A stretch of 64,000 bases of DNA, from assembly GCA_033439795.1 (NCBI GenBank), contig JAUTDP010000001.1, forward strand, positions 3,472,001 to 3,536,000, written 5' to 3'. The stretch is from Sordaria brevicollis (taxonomy: Eukaryota; Ascomycota; Sordariomycetes; Sordariales; Sordariaceae). The position numbers and the translations under genes are program-made. The notes under the pieces were generated by a model. It had not been told where the DNA came from. It searched no databases and saw nothing but the letters and a program-made list of their open reading frames with translations. Shown here in pieces: positions 37,131 to 50,500 of this stretch. Positions within the stretch are counted from its first letter, which is position 1. Every line of letters starts with the position of its first letter.

Positions 37131-38169
37131 TCACAGACCCTGCTGCATGACACTGGCGCCCGGTGACCTCCTTCCCTTCTCAAAAAGCCACTTGTTGTTC
37201 AACGCAACGCTCGACACATTCGACCGCTTCTTACTCGACCCCGGAGTGGGCGTAGCCGGGCCCTCAAACACACTGCTGCTTGTGCTAGAGCCAAATGCGC
37301 TGCTGCTAATGCTCGACGCAAAAGAGATGTTGCGGTTGCTCATCGTGCTGGCGCCAAGCGGGCTGTGAACGTTCACCGCAGCGACCTGCTTGCTCTTTTG
37401 AAACAATGGGCTGCCAACAACAGGCGAAGCAGTGTACGGCAACGCATTGTTGTTGAGGGTTCTCGCTCCTGCTGGGGTACCGGTGTTGGCGGCAGCAGCA
37501 GTAGCAGTAGCAGCAGAACTTCCACCTCCACCACCGGTCTTCATGCTAGCCGGCGTTCCAGCCATTGATGGCGTCCTAGAATACTTGGGAGGTGTGCTGA
37601 CGACGGGCGCGCCCGGGGCTGCGGCTTTCGCGATCGACGGCAGTCCGAGAAGCTTCCTCTGGGAGGGCGTCAGAGGGATGTCGGAGAGATCATCGACGGG
37701 GCGGAAGAGCGGCAGTAGCGCGATGACGATGTTGAACCAGGGGACCACGAGGAGAACGACGTAGATCCAGCTGTAGGAGTTTTTGGTGCTCAAGGTGAGG
37801 CTAATGATAAAAAGACGGCAATGGTCAGCATCTCGTGTTCATGACATTCTTTGCCTGCTTGCTTTCCTTGCAGCAGCTGGGACAGAGCCGAGTTCAAGGG
37901 ATTGGGACAGTTCGGATACAAATGGCAACGTACAAGTCCACTCGAATATAGTGGTACAAAATTGCTCGTACAATCTCGATGGTGAAGAGGGCCAAAGAGT
38001 TGTATGCGATTTGCCTCACGTTCCCTTCGCCAAAGACCGTCCTGCTTCGCCGCTTCTCTATTTCGGCCAGTCGAGGATGTCTCCAGTTACCGGGGCTCGC
38101 TTTGACTGTGGCGGCGGGCGCGACTTGCCTGGCCGGAGTCAGGGCATTTCGGGTCACGGTCGTCGCCAT
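37131..38169 (-). CDS. pom34: Pom34-like nuclear pore membrane protein, 301 residues
   Basis: Two exons on the minus strand: 38169-37934 and 37800-37131, with a 133-nt intron (GTACGT...TAG). The spliced protein has the nuclear pore complex component (NPCC/Pom34) pattern. It starts with a short basic Ala/Pro-rich tail, then WRHPRLAEIEKRRSRTVF (residues 29-46), a membrane segment at about 56-78, a second at about 90-111 (YVVLLVVPWFNIVIALLPLF) and the signature DIPLTPSQRKLLGLP (119-133). The remaining 170 residues are Ser/Gly/Ala-rich and disordered with FG-like SAFGSS, ending near a basic SSKKRS patch. Pom34 anchors the pore to the nuclear membrane with Pom152 and Ndc1. A G24 homopolymer lies 47 bp upstream of the start. 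Confidence 0.85.
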
Positions 38170-38758
38170 GATAGGCTCAATGATTCAAGCTTCGACGTAT
38201 ATCCGGGATCGTGAGAGGGGGGGGGGGGGGGGGGGGGGGGTCTCGAAAGATGTGGTTGATGATAAACTGCTGAATGGTTGAAGGGCGCGCTATTCCCACG
38301 TCGCTTCTTGATGTATCTTTGTCGATTGATGCGTGGTACGTTTTGCGCTTGTACTATAGCCGGGCCCGATCGGACAAAGCTGGATTGGGGCTCTATAAAT
38401 CCTTCTCGATGTCGATAATGGCTAATATTCGATGAATGGCCGCAGCCGTGGGCGCACGCAGAGCTTGAGCTCGTCAATGGCTGGGTCGTGGAAATTTCTT
38501 TTGTTGGTCGTCAGTCGCAAAGTCAAAGGGCAAAACTGACGCTTCGGCGCGCCGCTAAAGTCAACACTGGAAACCAGAACCCAGGCGTCGCGCGCGGCGG
38601 GACAGTCCAAAGTGGGACTTTAACAAATGCCAATGGCGGCTTGGCAAAGGCACGAAGTGAAACTCAGGTTGAAAGCAGGCTCGGCAGGCAAGGGTGCCGC
38701 CAAGAAGCCCAGCTAACGGCAGCTAAGACACACTTCTTGGGTTAGGGTTGTGCATTAC
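38170..38758 (-). promoter_or_regulatory. Promoter and leader region of pom34
   Basis: About 590 bp between the pom34 start and the RIP region. It contains the G24 tract at 38217-38240. The sequence is GC-balanced until about 38750 and then becomes AT-rich. No other gene is recognised. Confidence 0.45.
38217..38240 (+). repeat. G24 homopolymer (C24 on the pom34 strand)
   Basis: Twenty-four consecutive G, starting 47 bp upstream of the pom34 ATG and so probably in its leader or core promoter. It could form a G-quadruplex-like structure and is prone to length change and sequencing error. Confidence 0.9.
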
Positions 38759-38974
38759 ATCGGAAAACTTAGATACATAAACCACTTTTCTTACGCACAT
38801 AGACTATACCCACTTTTAACGCTAAGTAAGCCGCGCTAGCTACAACGCACGCACTAGCGCAGCGCTCATTATAATACTTACAGTGCACACTACTAAATTG
38901 ATGTTACTTATTTATATAAAGCTATTTAAAGACCGCGTAACACTCGATTATCTATTTACTATAGCGGTTAGTAC
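38759..38974. repeat. Lightly RIP-mutated flank left of the LTR retrotransposon
   Basis: A transition zone from normal DNA to the RIP block, still with CA and TG steps near 38800-38900. Its last five bases AGTAC (38970-38974) are the left copy of the retrotransposon target duplication; the right copy is GGTAC (47588-47592), different by one G/A change. Confidence 0.6.
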
Positions 38975-39280
38975 TATCACGGGGCACGAGCAAGTAGTAA
39001 AGTACGATGTTTATTATTGTGCGAGGAACAGGAAATAATCCTATACGCCACGACTATCTTATACAATTACGATATAGCCAGTACGTAGCCCTAATCACGT
39101 ATATAAATCTAGGTAACGCCGGGACTAAAGTATTAGGGTACTATAAATATAATTAATTATAATCGTCGCGACTACGGTCGCGTTCTATTTATTAATCCCA
39201 ATACTATACGTAAATAACTATTATCAATTAGTATATACAATACGACTACTTTTATATAAGAGCGGGTAATACTTATAATA
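38975..39280 (-). repeat. 3' LTR (left copy), 306 bp
   Basis: Direct repeat of 47282-47587. It keeps more original bases in its outer part (GGGGCACGAGCAAGTAG) and is more mutated in its inner part, the mirror image of the right copy. A CpG-rich core (GTCGTCGCGACTACGGTCGCG) is unchanged in both. Confidence 0.92.
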
Positions 39281-42200
39281 TTACCCCCTTCTAAAATAAA
39301 ACTCCCGTCTAAAAATTCCGTTCCCGGGTACTTATTTATCTTTTAATTAATTATTATTAAAATAGGTCCTTAAGCGGGAATTTACTACGTACTAAAGCTC
39401 TTCCTTAAGAATTAACCTTCTACTAAACCTCTACTAAATTTAACCCTTCCCTTCGAACTTCTCCTTATTTATAACGACCTAAATACTATTTTAAACGTTT
39501 ATTATCCTCCTCTTATAAACTTTTACTTTTTCTTTATTTATTATTAACCCCAAGAAGGGTACTATAAGGACGCCTATAATATAGTAATTTATTAATAAAT
39601 AAATTACTATTAATAATATAAACCGTAAAGACCCATATTCGATTCCTATCCGTACCGTTCTAATAACTATTTTCGTTATTTCTACTATTTATAATATTAA
39701 AATACCGTAAATAAAAGGCTAAAGGTACTAAGGGTAATAGGCGAAGGTAAAGGGACGTACGCCGTAATAAATATTACGCTATCCCCTATTTCCTAACGAC
39801 GTTTCGCCGAAAGGTTCGAAGTATAAGGGATTTAAGCAGGGCGTATAATTAAAATAGGAGAATTTCCTTTTTATTATTTTTATCCATTTTTTTATTTTTC
39901 GTTTAAATATTATTTAATTTAATATTATATTATATTTATCGGTTATCGGCGGCTAATACAATTAATATTAATATTAATAATAGTATTATTATATTTTCGT
40001 TATTATTAATACTATTTAGAAAAATACCCGTTTTTAATTATTTTTTATACCCCTTTTTTAATAATAAGTAAAATAAACCTAATTTTAAATATTTTTTATA
40101 AAATTATTAAATTAATTCGTAATACCCGTTAAAATTAAACGCGGGTTGCTAATTAGGGGGATAATAATTCTATTTTACTAAATACTTCTATTCCCTTCTT
40201 TATTTCTTATAATTTAATAATTCGTCGAACTTCTAACAATAATCTTCTTTAAAATTATCTATTTTAATAACTTCTATACCCTTATTAATTTTAATATTCG
40301 ATATTAATTTTATTTAGCCTAATAATTCTAAAACGTAAGGTTTTACCTTAAAAATATTAATAACGTACGTAACCTTTATATTTTTAAGTAAGGCTAATTC
40401 GACTATATATAAATTAGCCTTTATAATACGAAAAAGGCCCTTAAAGCGTAGGGCGAATTTATTATATAATCGGCTAATCGTATAATTAAATATATTGAAT
40501 ATTATTTCATCTCCTACTTTATATTTGGGAGCGTTATTACGGTAGACGTTAACTATTATTTCGTATTTTTCTTAAGTTTAAAAGGACGAGGTTTTAACGA
40601 AATCCTATACTTCTTTAAATTTTAAAATTAATTAATTCGCGTTAAAAATTTATTTTTTTTATATATTTATAACGTTTAATAATATAAATAATAACGGTTC
40701 GATGCCTATTCGAAGGTAAAAATTATAATTAGCGAAAAAGGGAATAACGTTAATTATAATAAATTTAAAATTATTACCCTAGAATTTGGCTAAAGGTAAT
40801 TAATTTATTTAATTATCCTAAACTTAATTAACGAATATTCTAAAATATTATTCTATTTCTACGTTAATTTATTTAATTTAATTATTAATCTCTTTATAAT
40901 AAGGAGTAGTTAATTTTAATTTAATACCTAATCTTTACGAAAAATATAATTAGAAGGTTAATATAAATTAAATACCTCTATTTAAAACGATCGTATTTAA
41001 TAAATTATAGAAAGTATAAATTTTATCGATAAATTTTTCGATTAATTCCTTTATTATAAAGCTTTCGTATAGTATAAAATATTATATTTTCGTTAACTTA
41101 TCGACTATTATTAAAATATATTAATATTTTACGCCCTTTTTTACTTATTTTAATTTAAGTAAAGGTATAACGTAATCGATAAAAATATTCCTCTATAGTG
41201 CGTAAAGGATGGGTAATAATTTAAAGAAGCCGCTAATTAACGTTCTAATAGCTTTAATCTTATAATATAGGATATAATTTCTATAATACTAATTAATAAC
41301 ATTCGTTATCCTTAATTACTAGTACTAATATATTAATACTACTATTTTATCCCTACCCGGGTATCCCCCTTATATTAAAGTATAAATACGGTAAATAAAT
41401 TCGAATTAGACTTTTTTATTATCGGGTAGTATAACTAATTTATCCTTAAATATTATTCTATTATTAACTATCTTATACTCTGCGAATAGGATTTTAAACT
41501 TCTTCTTAAGGTACTTTAATTAACGAATATTTAAACGGATTATTATTCGAATATCCGCTATAAAGGGGGAGTTAATATATACCCAGTCGATTAAATCGTT
41601 TATATAAATTCTTAAGCCTTCTTCGTTATCCTCCTTTATAATATCTTCGAATTTATAAATTATTAATAGGGAGCCGTCCTCCATTATAACGTTTATTATA
41701 AAACCCTCCCCATCTATATTTATAAAGCTATCTTCTTAAATAAATAATTTTTTATTAAAATACAAAGGATTAATTAATAGCTTTTCCCTTACCTTAAATC
41801 TATTATCCATTACTTTTCGTAATATATTTTCTAATTTCCTACTCAATACGTTTAATCTTATATTTATTAAATTAGGGCGGTATTTAATCGTAAAATTAAA
41901 TTTTAATAAAAATTCTAATTACCTTATATACCGTAATATTAATTTCTTTATTATATTAAACGTTTTCAAATTCTTATAATTTATAATAATTTTAAACGGT
42001 TACGTAAATCCCTCTAATTTTAACCTTTATTCTTCTAATATTTTAATAACAGCGAGTAATTCTTTATTATAAATATTATAATTATATTCGGCTAGGGAAT
42101 ACTTCGCCGAAAAATATATTACGGGGTATAGAACGCCGTTATATATTTAAAAGAGGGTATTTCCTACCGCCCAATCTAATACGTTAATTTTTATTACCGT

Positions 42201-42479
42201 CGGCTTTTCCTAATCGTAGATTTTAAAAACTAATATAATTATAAAAGCTTTCTTTAATACTTCGAACGCCATATTATATTCCTTAATCCAATTCTATTTA
42301 ATGTTTTTATTAATTAAATTATATAAAGGCTTCCCTATTTTTAAAAACCCATTAATAAACCTTCGGTAGAAATTCGCAAAATCTAAAAATCGCTGCAATT
42401 ACTTTTTATTAATAGGTATTTCCTATTTAATAATAATATTAATCTTTTCTTAATTTATTTCAATACTTCCCAATATAAT

Positions 42480-42680
42480 AATTAAACCTAAATACTTAGT
42501 TCTCTAAATATAGAATTCGTATTTATTAATATCGATTTAGAGTCCGGCGTCGATTAACTATTATAATACCTCCTTAACGTATAAAACGTATTCTTCGTAT
42601 ATCTTTAAAAAAATTAAAATATTATTAAAATACGCCGTTATATAAATATTTAAAATATTATATAGGATATCGTTAATAAA
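42480..42680 (-). pseudogene. Reverse transcriptase relic of the 8.6-kb gypsy element
   Basis: Minus-strand reading gives ITAYFNNILIF at about 42615-42647 (family T-A-Y-x-D-D-I-L-I-F with both Asp changed to Asn). Downstream it gives the RIP-altered AGL-x-IDINKYEF and KYLGLII blocks near 42490-42550. These are the RT active-site box and the following conserved Ty3/gypsy blocks. Stops at former Gln and Trp codons inactivate it. Confidence 0.85.
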
Positions 42681-45609
42681 GTTTTAAAATAACGCTAATA
42701 CTTTAAATAAACCGAATAGGTATATTAATAATTTATATAAGCTAAAACGGGTAATAAATACCGTTAACTATTCGTACCCTTCTATTATTCTTAATTTATT
42801 AAAAGCCGCGATAACGTCGATCTTCGTAAATTATTTTACCCTATAAATAATATCGAATATTTCCCTAATTAATAATAATAAGTATTTATTTTTTAATAAA
42901 ATTTCGTTAATACTATAATAATCGACGCAAATTTTAACGCCTCTACCTAATTTTTTTACTAATAAGATTAAGGACGTTACGTTTAAAATTAATAATTTAA
43001 TAAAACCTTTCGCTAAATTATCGTTTAATTATTATTTAATAACCTTTAATTTTTAAAATAATATTAATTATATTCGGGAATATAGTAATAAACCTATTCC
43101 TAATTTTAATTTAATTTTATAATTATAGGATCGATATTTTAGGATAACGTCTACTTACTTAGAATTTACGACGTAAAATAGGTCTTTATATTCATTAGGG
43201 AAACGTTCTTTAATTTATTCAAGTATATATTTAGGCCGTGTAAATTTCTCTATAAATTTAATAATATTTTTATCCGTAATGCCGTAAATATAATCGATAT
43301 CCGTTAAAGGTATAAATTTATATTCTTCTAATTTTTATTCCTTTTTCGGCTTATCTTTTAATTCTTCGGTAATATCCAATTTATAAATTCTATTAATAAA
43401 TTCTCGGGCTACTTCTCTTAATTATAAAATATAATTTAAATTAAATACCCTTCTTATAGCGTTTATTTTATAAAAATCGATAAATTCGTAAACTTCTTCG
43501 TTTTAAAAGAATTATTTATATAATTCACCTTTCCCTTACAAGATCTCCCGCTAAGTATTTTCTAATAACGTTAAAAAAATAATTAATACTTTCTTTACCT
43601 TTTAATATTCTTCGAAAGTAATTTAAATAATTATATTAATTTTTATACCCTTTATTTTTATATTGAATATAAAAATTCTAATATTAACGAACTTAATATC
43701 TTTAAAATCTAATATTACTATATTTATAAACGGTTTAAAAAGTTATTATATTATACGCTTTAATTATTCTAATTTTTTTATTATTTAAATACATTTACCG
43801 CTAATTATTTATATTTAAGCTTTATAAATATTTAAAGCCGGTTTTCTTATTAGCCTAAAGGGTTCTTAGAATAATAATACGTATACTAATATTATTAATA
43901 TTTCTATTATAGCGCTTTAATACCCTTTTAATACTATTATTATATTTACCGCCTAATTGGGTAAATCCTCTTCTTCTTCGGATTCGTTTTTAAATTCTTC
44001 GTCGGAAAAAAGGTTATATAAATTATTATCCTTACGTACTTTAAGAAGGCGGAAATTATCCTTACGCGCTTTAAGAAGGTTAATTTTAATTAAGTTATAC
44101 TATATAATATAAGTAAATAAATAAAATTAATTCTAAATTACAATATTAATAACCTAATCGATATTAAGGTTATATTATTATAATTATAATTACCCTAGAA
44201 TAACTAGGTAATCCTCCGCCAAATCCGCTAGGAAAAAACTAATAATTTTATTATAATTACTAATTCTTATAATAATCTCAACGTATTTATCGATTTATTC
44301 TTTAAAATCTCCGTCGATTAGGTACAAAGGCCTTAATTTACTAAATTTCCTATATTTTAAATAAACCTTCTAAATAAACGTTCAATTTATAAAAGCCTTC
44401 CCAGAATAATTAAAATCGATTAGAAATACGCATTTTACTTTACTATTACGTTATAAATATTAAAAATAAATAAATAAAAGAATTATATTTTATTTTTTAT
44501 AAAATTCTAAATTACTTAATTTTAATAATTATTCTTCCCTCCAATTATTTAGAATTTAAATATTAAATTTCCAATTCTCTAATACTTCTTCTTTTTTTAA
44601 TATTTTTAAATACCTTTAATTACAATTTAGGCTTAAAGTTCGCTATTTCTCTACTAAGCAGGGTTAGTAAGGGGGGCTATAATTACTAGGGTAACCGGGG
44701 GAATAGCCGGGGCCTAAGCCGGAACCGGGTTAATAATATTACTTATAGCGTAATTATTAACTTTATTCTTATTATTCTTTCTAATAATATCGAAATTCTT
44801 ACGAATTAACTATTAACCCTTACTACCGTAATTAATAATATTACAATAATTTTTAATTATATATTTACCCTTATTATAATTTATATAATTACCCTTATTA
44901 TAACGAATTTACAAAACGTTTTTATAAATAATCGTAAATTTAATACGGTCTAAATTTATAGCATTAAAGTCCTTTTTACTATTATTATTTAAATTATTAT
45001 TTCCATTACCGCTACCGTTAACGGACGACGAATTAATTTTACGGATTAAAGCGAATTAATTTTAAGCTTTAGAAATGCCTTTATATAAATTTAATTATCC
45101 CTTCCAATTATTATAAATTAAAATTATAAATTAATAATTAATCGAATCGGCTATAGTCTTAAAAATTTTATTATAAAGTAAACGAATATAAATAGCCTTA
45201 TTATAATTATAACGATTAGTAAATAAAATAAATTAAAATTTAAAGTCGTTATAATTGGCATATTTACCCTTCTATTCGAATTTTTATAAATTAACCTTAA
45301 TTACAGCTATAATATTTCCTTAATAATAATAATTATTAAAATACTTAAAGAATTTATTATTAATAAACTACTTTTAAATAACCGAATATTAAAAGTTATC
45401 GAAGATCGTTTTTTAATATTCGCTAACATTAATTTTAACCTTTCCACCTAAGTAAGATATAGTATAAAATAATTTAAAAATTTTATTAAGGAAATTATAC
45501 ATATCTATTATCTAACAGGTACAAATAGCCGTAATTTAAATAAAGAATTCGTTATAGCGCTTTATAATATCGACTTCTTCGTTTATAAACGCAAAGGGGT
45601 CTTTAATAA

Positions 45610-45960
45610 AGTTTTTACAATAATAAATTATTAGGGGACCGCCGTTATAAGGGTTGCCTTTAGGTCCGCTAAGGCTATTAAGGCTATTAGGATTATTAAG
45701 ATTACTAGGGCCGCCGGGGGGGCCGCCGTTAAAAGGGCTATTAAGTCCGCCCGAATTATTATTTTTAAAAAGGTTACCGCCGGGGCCGCTAAGGCCGCCG
45801 CTACCGAAAAGATTGCTATTAAGACCGTTAAAACCGTTAGGATTACTAAGACCGCTAAGACCTCCAAGTCTTCCTCCGCCGAAAGGTTTATTAGCAAATC
45901 CATTAATAAAAAGATTATTAAAATTAAAGGGGGGTTTATTACTTATTCTTCTACTTTTTA
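45610..45960 (-). pseudogene. Gly/Asn/Leu-rich gag-type frame that stayed open through RIP
   Basis: On the minus strand a frame of about 100 codons is open and reads as Gly/Asn/Ser/Leu/Pro-rich low complexity (GGLSGLSNPNGFNGLNSNLF, NSGGLNSPFNGGPPGG). Its position upstream of pol suggests part of gag. The region has few CA/TG targets because it is built from GGN, AAT and CTT codons, which explains why RIP created no stops. It is not a host gene. Confidence 0.6.
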
Positions 45961-47281
45961 TATTTAATCTTTTACTTTAAAAACCGCCGCCCTTTATACC
46001 GGAATTAAAGCCGGTTCTTATATTACTTCCTCCAAAATTATTATCGCCGGGACCGCCGCCCGTAATATTAGAATTAAAGCCAATTTTTATATTACCTCTT
46101 TTAAAATTATTATCGCCGGGACCACCACCCACTCCGCCGGAAATATTATTAGTATTTATATTAAATTTTCTATTATTACCCTTATTTATATTTTCAATTA
46201 GGATTTTATATTTAAAGTAAAACTTTAAAGCATTATTAAAATCCTTTTAAATAAAACGGATTTATTCCTCGAAGGAGGTAATAATTTAATTAATTACTTT
46301 AAGGTCTTCTTTATTAAATTTAGCTATAATCTTCTAAATTTAGGCTTTATTTAGCGTATCCTATAAATTAATACGATTATTTTCAACGCCGTTATTAACA
46401 AAACGTAAGGATTCTAATAATTTATTATAATCGAACTTTTTAACCGCTATTTCGTTATTAAAAAACTTTTTAACCTATATAAGGTCGTTTTACATTTTTA
46501 CTTTATTATTCTATAATATAATATTATTTTTAGTAATTATATTATATTATTTCTATAAAGTATTTATCTAATCGGTAAACTCCTTTTTAGTTTCTTAAAG
46601 GGCCGTAATACGCTATTCGAATTTTTTAATAGTATCCTTAATTTTATCGGTAAATTCGTTAACCCTTTTAGTAAAATCATCGAATTCGTTTTACTTTTTT
46701 TAGACGAAGTCGTTAACTTTCTTAATAAAATCGTCAAATTCTTATTATTTCTTCTAAATAAATTCCTCCTTTTAATTTATAATATTACTAATTTACTTTT
46801 CTTTATTATTAAATTTCTTATTAAAATAATAAAAAAGTTTCTTTATTTCCTTATAATTACGAATTTACATTATAAAACCGGGCGAAATAATAAAACTAGT
46901 ACTATTATCGTTATAAATTTTTTAAAGGATTAGGTAATTTATTAATAAAGTTGGAAAAATTTAAGCGAAATTAACTTAATCCTCGTTTAATATAATTATT
47001 AAATAATTAAAACCTTATTTAAATTAAAAATAATTAAAATAAAATAACTTTTACCGTATCGTATTCGTACAATAATCGTACCCTAAAGGATTTTAATTAC
47101 TTATTAAATTTTAAATATTTTTTCTATTAAATAACACTAAAGTCTTTTAAATATTATTAGCGATTATATTAATTCGCCGGGAATAATATCGAAAAGATCG
47201 AAATCCTATAATAACTCTTACTATACTTAATTTGTCCAAAATTACTTATTGCGCGTTAACGCGAGGTTAGGCACAATAAAA

Positions 47282-47587
47282 TATTACAGGGTACGAGTAA
47301 GTAGTAAAGTACAATATTTATTATTATACGAAGAATAGGAAATAATCTTATACGCTACGACTATTTTATACGATTACGATATAGCTAGTGCGTAACTTTA
47401 ATTACGTATATAAGTTTAGGTAACGCCGGGACTAAGGTATTAGGGTATTATGGGTACGGTTAATTATAGTCGTCGCGACTACGGTCGCGTTCCATTTGTC
47501 AATCCTAGTACTGTACGTAAATAGCTGTTATCAATTGGTGTATGCAGTACGACCACTTCTATATAGGAGCGGGTAATGCCTGTAATA
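47282..47587 (-). repeat. 5' LTR (right copy), 306 bp
   Basis: Direct repeat of 38975-39280. The outer (right) half is clearly less mutated (CCATTTGTCAATCCTAGTAC), while the inner half is strongly mutated. It is followed by the GGTAC target duplication. Confidence 0.92.
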
Positions 47588-50500
47588 GGTACGGTTCTTA
47601 CTAATTTAATTAAAGGCTTTATTATTATATTAATTATTATATTAATTACCCTTACCCCTACCCAAAATGCATATACCCACCCTAATTTTAATACCCGTAC
47701 CTATATTTAACGTGCTTATATTTAACGTATTACTAATTACCTTAATTATAATACCTAGCGTAAAATTGCTAATTAAGGGGTTAGGTAATTAGTAATAGAA
47801 GTAATACTATAATTTATTATCCCCCTTACTATTAATTAAAAGGGGGCGGTCTATTATAATATTAGGGTAGTTATTTAGTAATCGTTAGTATCTTATAATT
47901 ATAATTAAATTACTAGGGAAAAAACTACTACGGGTAAAAAAAGGGGGAAGGCGCCCTAATTCTTTATAAGGGAATTAGAGCTTCGTAGAGAGAGGGTGTA
48001 AAAGATACTAATATTTATAGTACCTATTATAATACTTATTGTAGCGCTAGCGGCGGTCCTATAGTAATTAATATTATTAATAATGGTGTTATAATATTTA
48101 ATATTAATATAACCGACGTTTTAACTAATTAAAAAATATTATAATTAGCTTTTAATATTATATATAACGCCGTTTAATCCTTTAGGGGGAAATTATCCTA
48201 AAAATTACCCTCTCTTATTTACGCGGACTCTTAAATCGCTACCCTATTTCCCCTCCTTCTATTTCTACCTTTATTATAATTACGATTACGATTATTATAT
48301 TAAATAATTAATACCCTACTTTTTATATTACGAAGCGTTATTTTAGCGGGACTAATATTATCCTTATTATAGGAAAGTATATGAACGTTATTATAATAAT
48401 TGCAATTAATAAGCGTAATAACGGTAGGGCGTAGATAATAATTACTTTTAAATATTTATAATTTATATATATCCGGGTTTATAAAATCGCGCCCCGAAAT
48501 TCTATATATATAAATTATAAAATTTAAATTAGGGATTACCGCTTTATATTAACGACCAACTAAAGGTACGGGATCCCTAATAATATAAGTACGCCGCTTA
48601 ACCTCTATTAGCGAACCGTAACTTCTATTTACTATTAATTATTAATAAGAGTTAATATTTTATATAAGGAGGGCGCGTAGGGGATCTATTTATAATAGTT
48701 TTAAAATAAAATATTTATATAACAAGCTATATTATTTAATAAATTCCCCTTTATACGTAATAATTAGGTTTTAAATAAGGTTATCGAACTAATTGTTATA
48801 AGCGTAATAATATTAATATTATAAGAGTTTAAAGGCATATAACGGAATTTGTATAAAAAAATTAATTTAAATATATTTATATAATAATAATAAATAATAT
48901 AAAATTTATTTTTAATAATAATTTATTAAATATATTAATTTTTTTATATTTTAATATAATAAATTATTTCGCTATTATGTATTTAACGTTATACTCCCTC
49001 TTTTAAAAGTAGTAAATACTTCGTATATATTCGTATAATTAATTTAACGAAAATAAACGGTTTTTAAACAAGCGTTTAATAGCTCTATACGTAGATTCGA
49101 TTCGGTTAATAACTCTAATATTATAATTACGAAATTTAAATATAATATAATTATTAAACTCTTCTATCTATAGTAAATAATACTTATATAAATATATTAG
49201 TAATATTAAATTAAAAAAAAAAACGGTTAGCGAAAAGGGTATATTATTTTTTATAAGGGATTTTTTCTTACTAATCTATCTCCTAAATTTGTTATATAAT
49301 AATTACTATACCCGCTTGAAATAACCCTTATTATTAGCGTAAATTACCTATTTCTATACCTTAAAGAAATTTTTATATATATTAATATAAAATCGACGAA
49401 TTAGATTATAACGAAGGATTTCACGATTACGTAGAGTAATAATATTAATTAGTAGCTCTTTAATTACTTATTATACTTTTTAACTATTATTAAACTATTA
49501 AGTAAAACGGTCGGCGGTAATGGTATTATTAAACTCTTTTAGGTTATCCTCCTTTAAATTATCGTTAACGTATTCGTTGATATTATTATTATCCTTAATA
49601 ATAATAGCGGGTCCTTTATACGATAACGGGTCGGGGCCGTAACCGTTTAAATTCCGAACCGTTAGTAAGGGATTTAATATATTAGCGTTCGGGGTTAATT
49701 TAATATTATTTAATTGAATTTATTTCTTTTTAATATAATAATTTATATTCTTTATAATATATTATACGTAGAGTTGGTAAAGTATATTTAGGTAGGTAAT
49801 AATAATTACTTTTTTAAACCCTTTATCGAAATCGCTAATAAAGACCGTTAGGTTAGGAATTTCGTAATCCGCTTAGAGCTTCTTAAAGTAATTGAATTAC
49901 TACTCGAAATCCTCTTATTTCTTTTTATTAGAGAGATTAAACGCTATATTAAAATTTTTACCTAATATATTAACGCTAATAATATTAAATAATAGGAAGT
50001 TGAAACGGTTAACCTATTTAAATAAATAAAAGATAAGGGTTAATACTAATTATAGTATAAAAAAAAAGTAAATAATAAAAAAAAAAAAAAAAGGGGAATT
50101 AAAATCAACCCCCTATAATATAAATAGATTTATTTATATAATAATAAAAATTAGAGTACAAATAGATTTATCTATATAATAATAGAAGTGTTAATTTTAT
50201 TCACTTTATACGTATTATCGACTAATAATATATAGGGATTTTTCTTCTACATTTCTAAATACTAATTAAAAGTCTAAAACACTCGTATAACCCTCCTACC
50301 CTTATTATACTCAACGAAGTGCTCGATACTATACCGCTCTTTATATTATTCTAATAAGTTAACGAATATTTTAGTAGATATATAAAGACCGTACTTTATA
50401 CGCCGTATACTATATTAGATATTACCTACCTTATTAAGTATAATAAGGATTCGAAGACTATAAAATTTAATTAATAAACCGTTATTAATAATAGTTAGAA

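Larger units (their letters stand above)
38975..47587 (-). mobile_element. Structurally complete RIP-mutated Ty3/gypsy LTR retrotransposon, 8613 bp
   Basis: It is bounded by two 306-bp direct repeats (38975-39280 and 47282-47587) whose differences are nearly all C/T or G/A, and by a 5-bp target duplication (AGTAC/GGTAC). LTR ends are short inverted repeats, TATYAC...GTAATA. A purine tract AGAAGGGGG, read on the minus strand just inside the left LTR (39283-39292), fits a polypurine tract. With the reverse transcriptase at about 42480-42680 and the Gly/Asn-rich gag-type frame at 45610-45960, this shows that the element runs right to left. All long frames are broken by RIP stops. I could not identify the primer-binding site. 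Confidence 0.9.

Noticed and set aside
45654..45980. Plus-strand Leu/Pro/Gly-rich frame of 108 codons
   Set aside because: It is antisense to the Gly/Asn-rich gag-type frame in the retrotransposon, with only low complexity.
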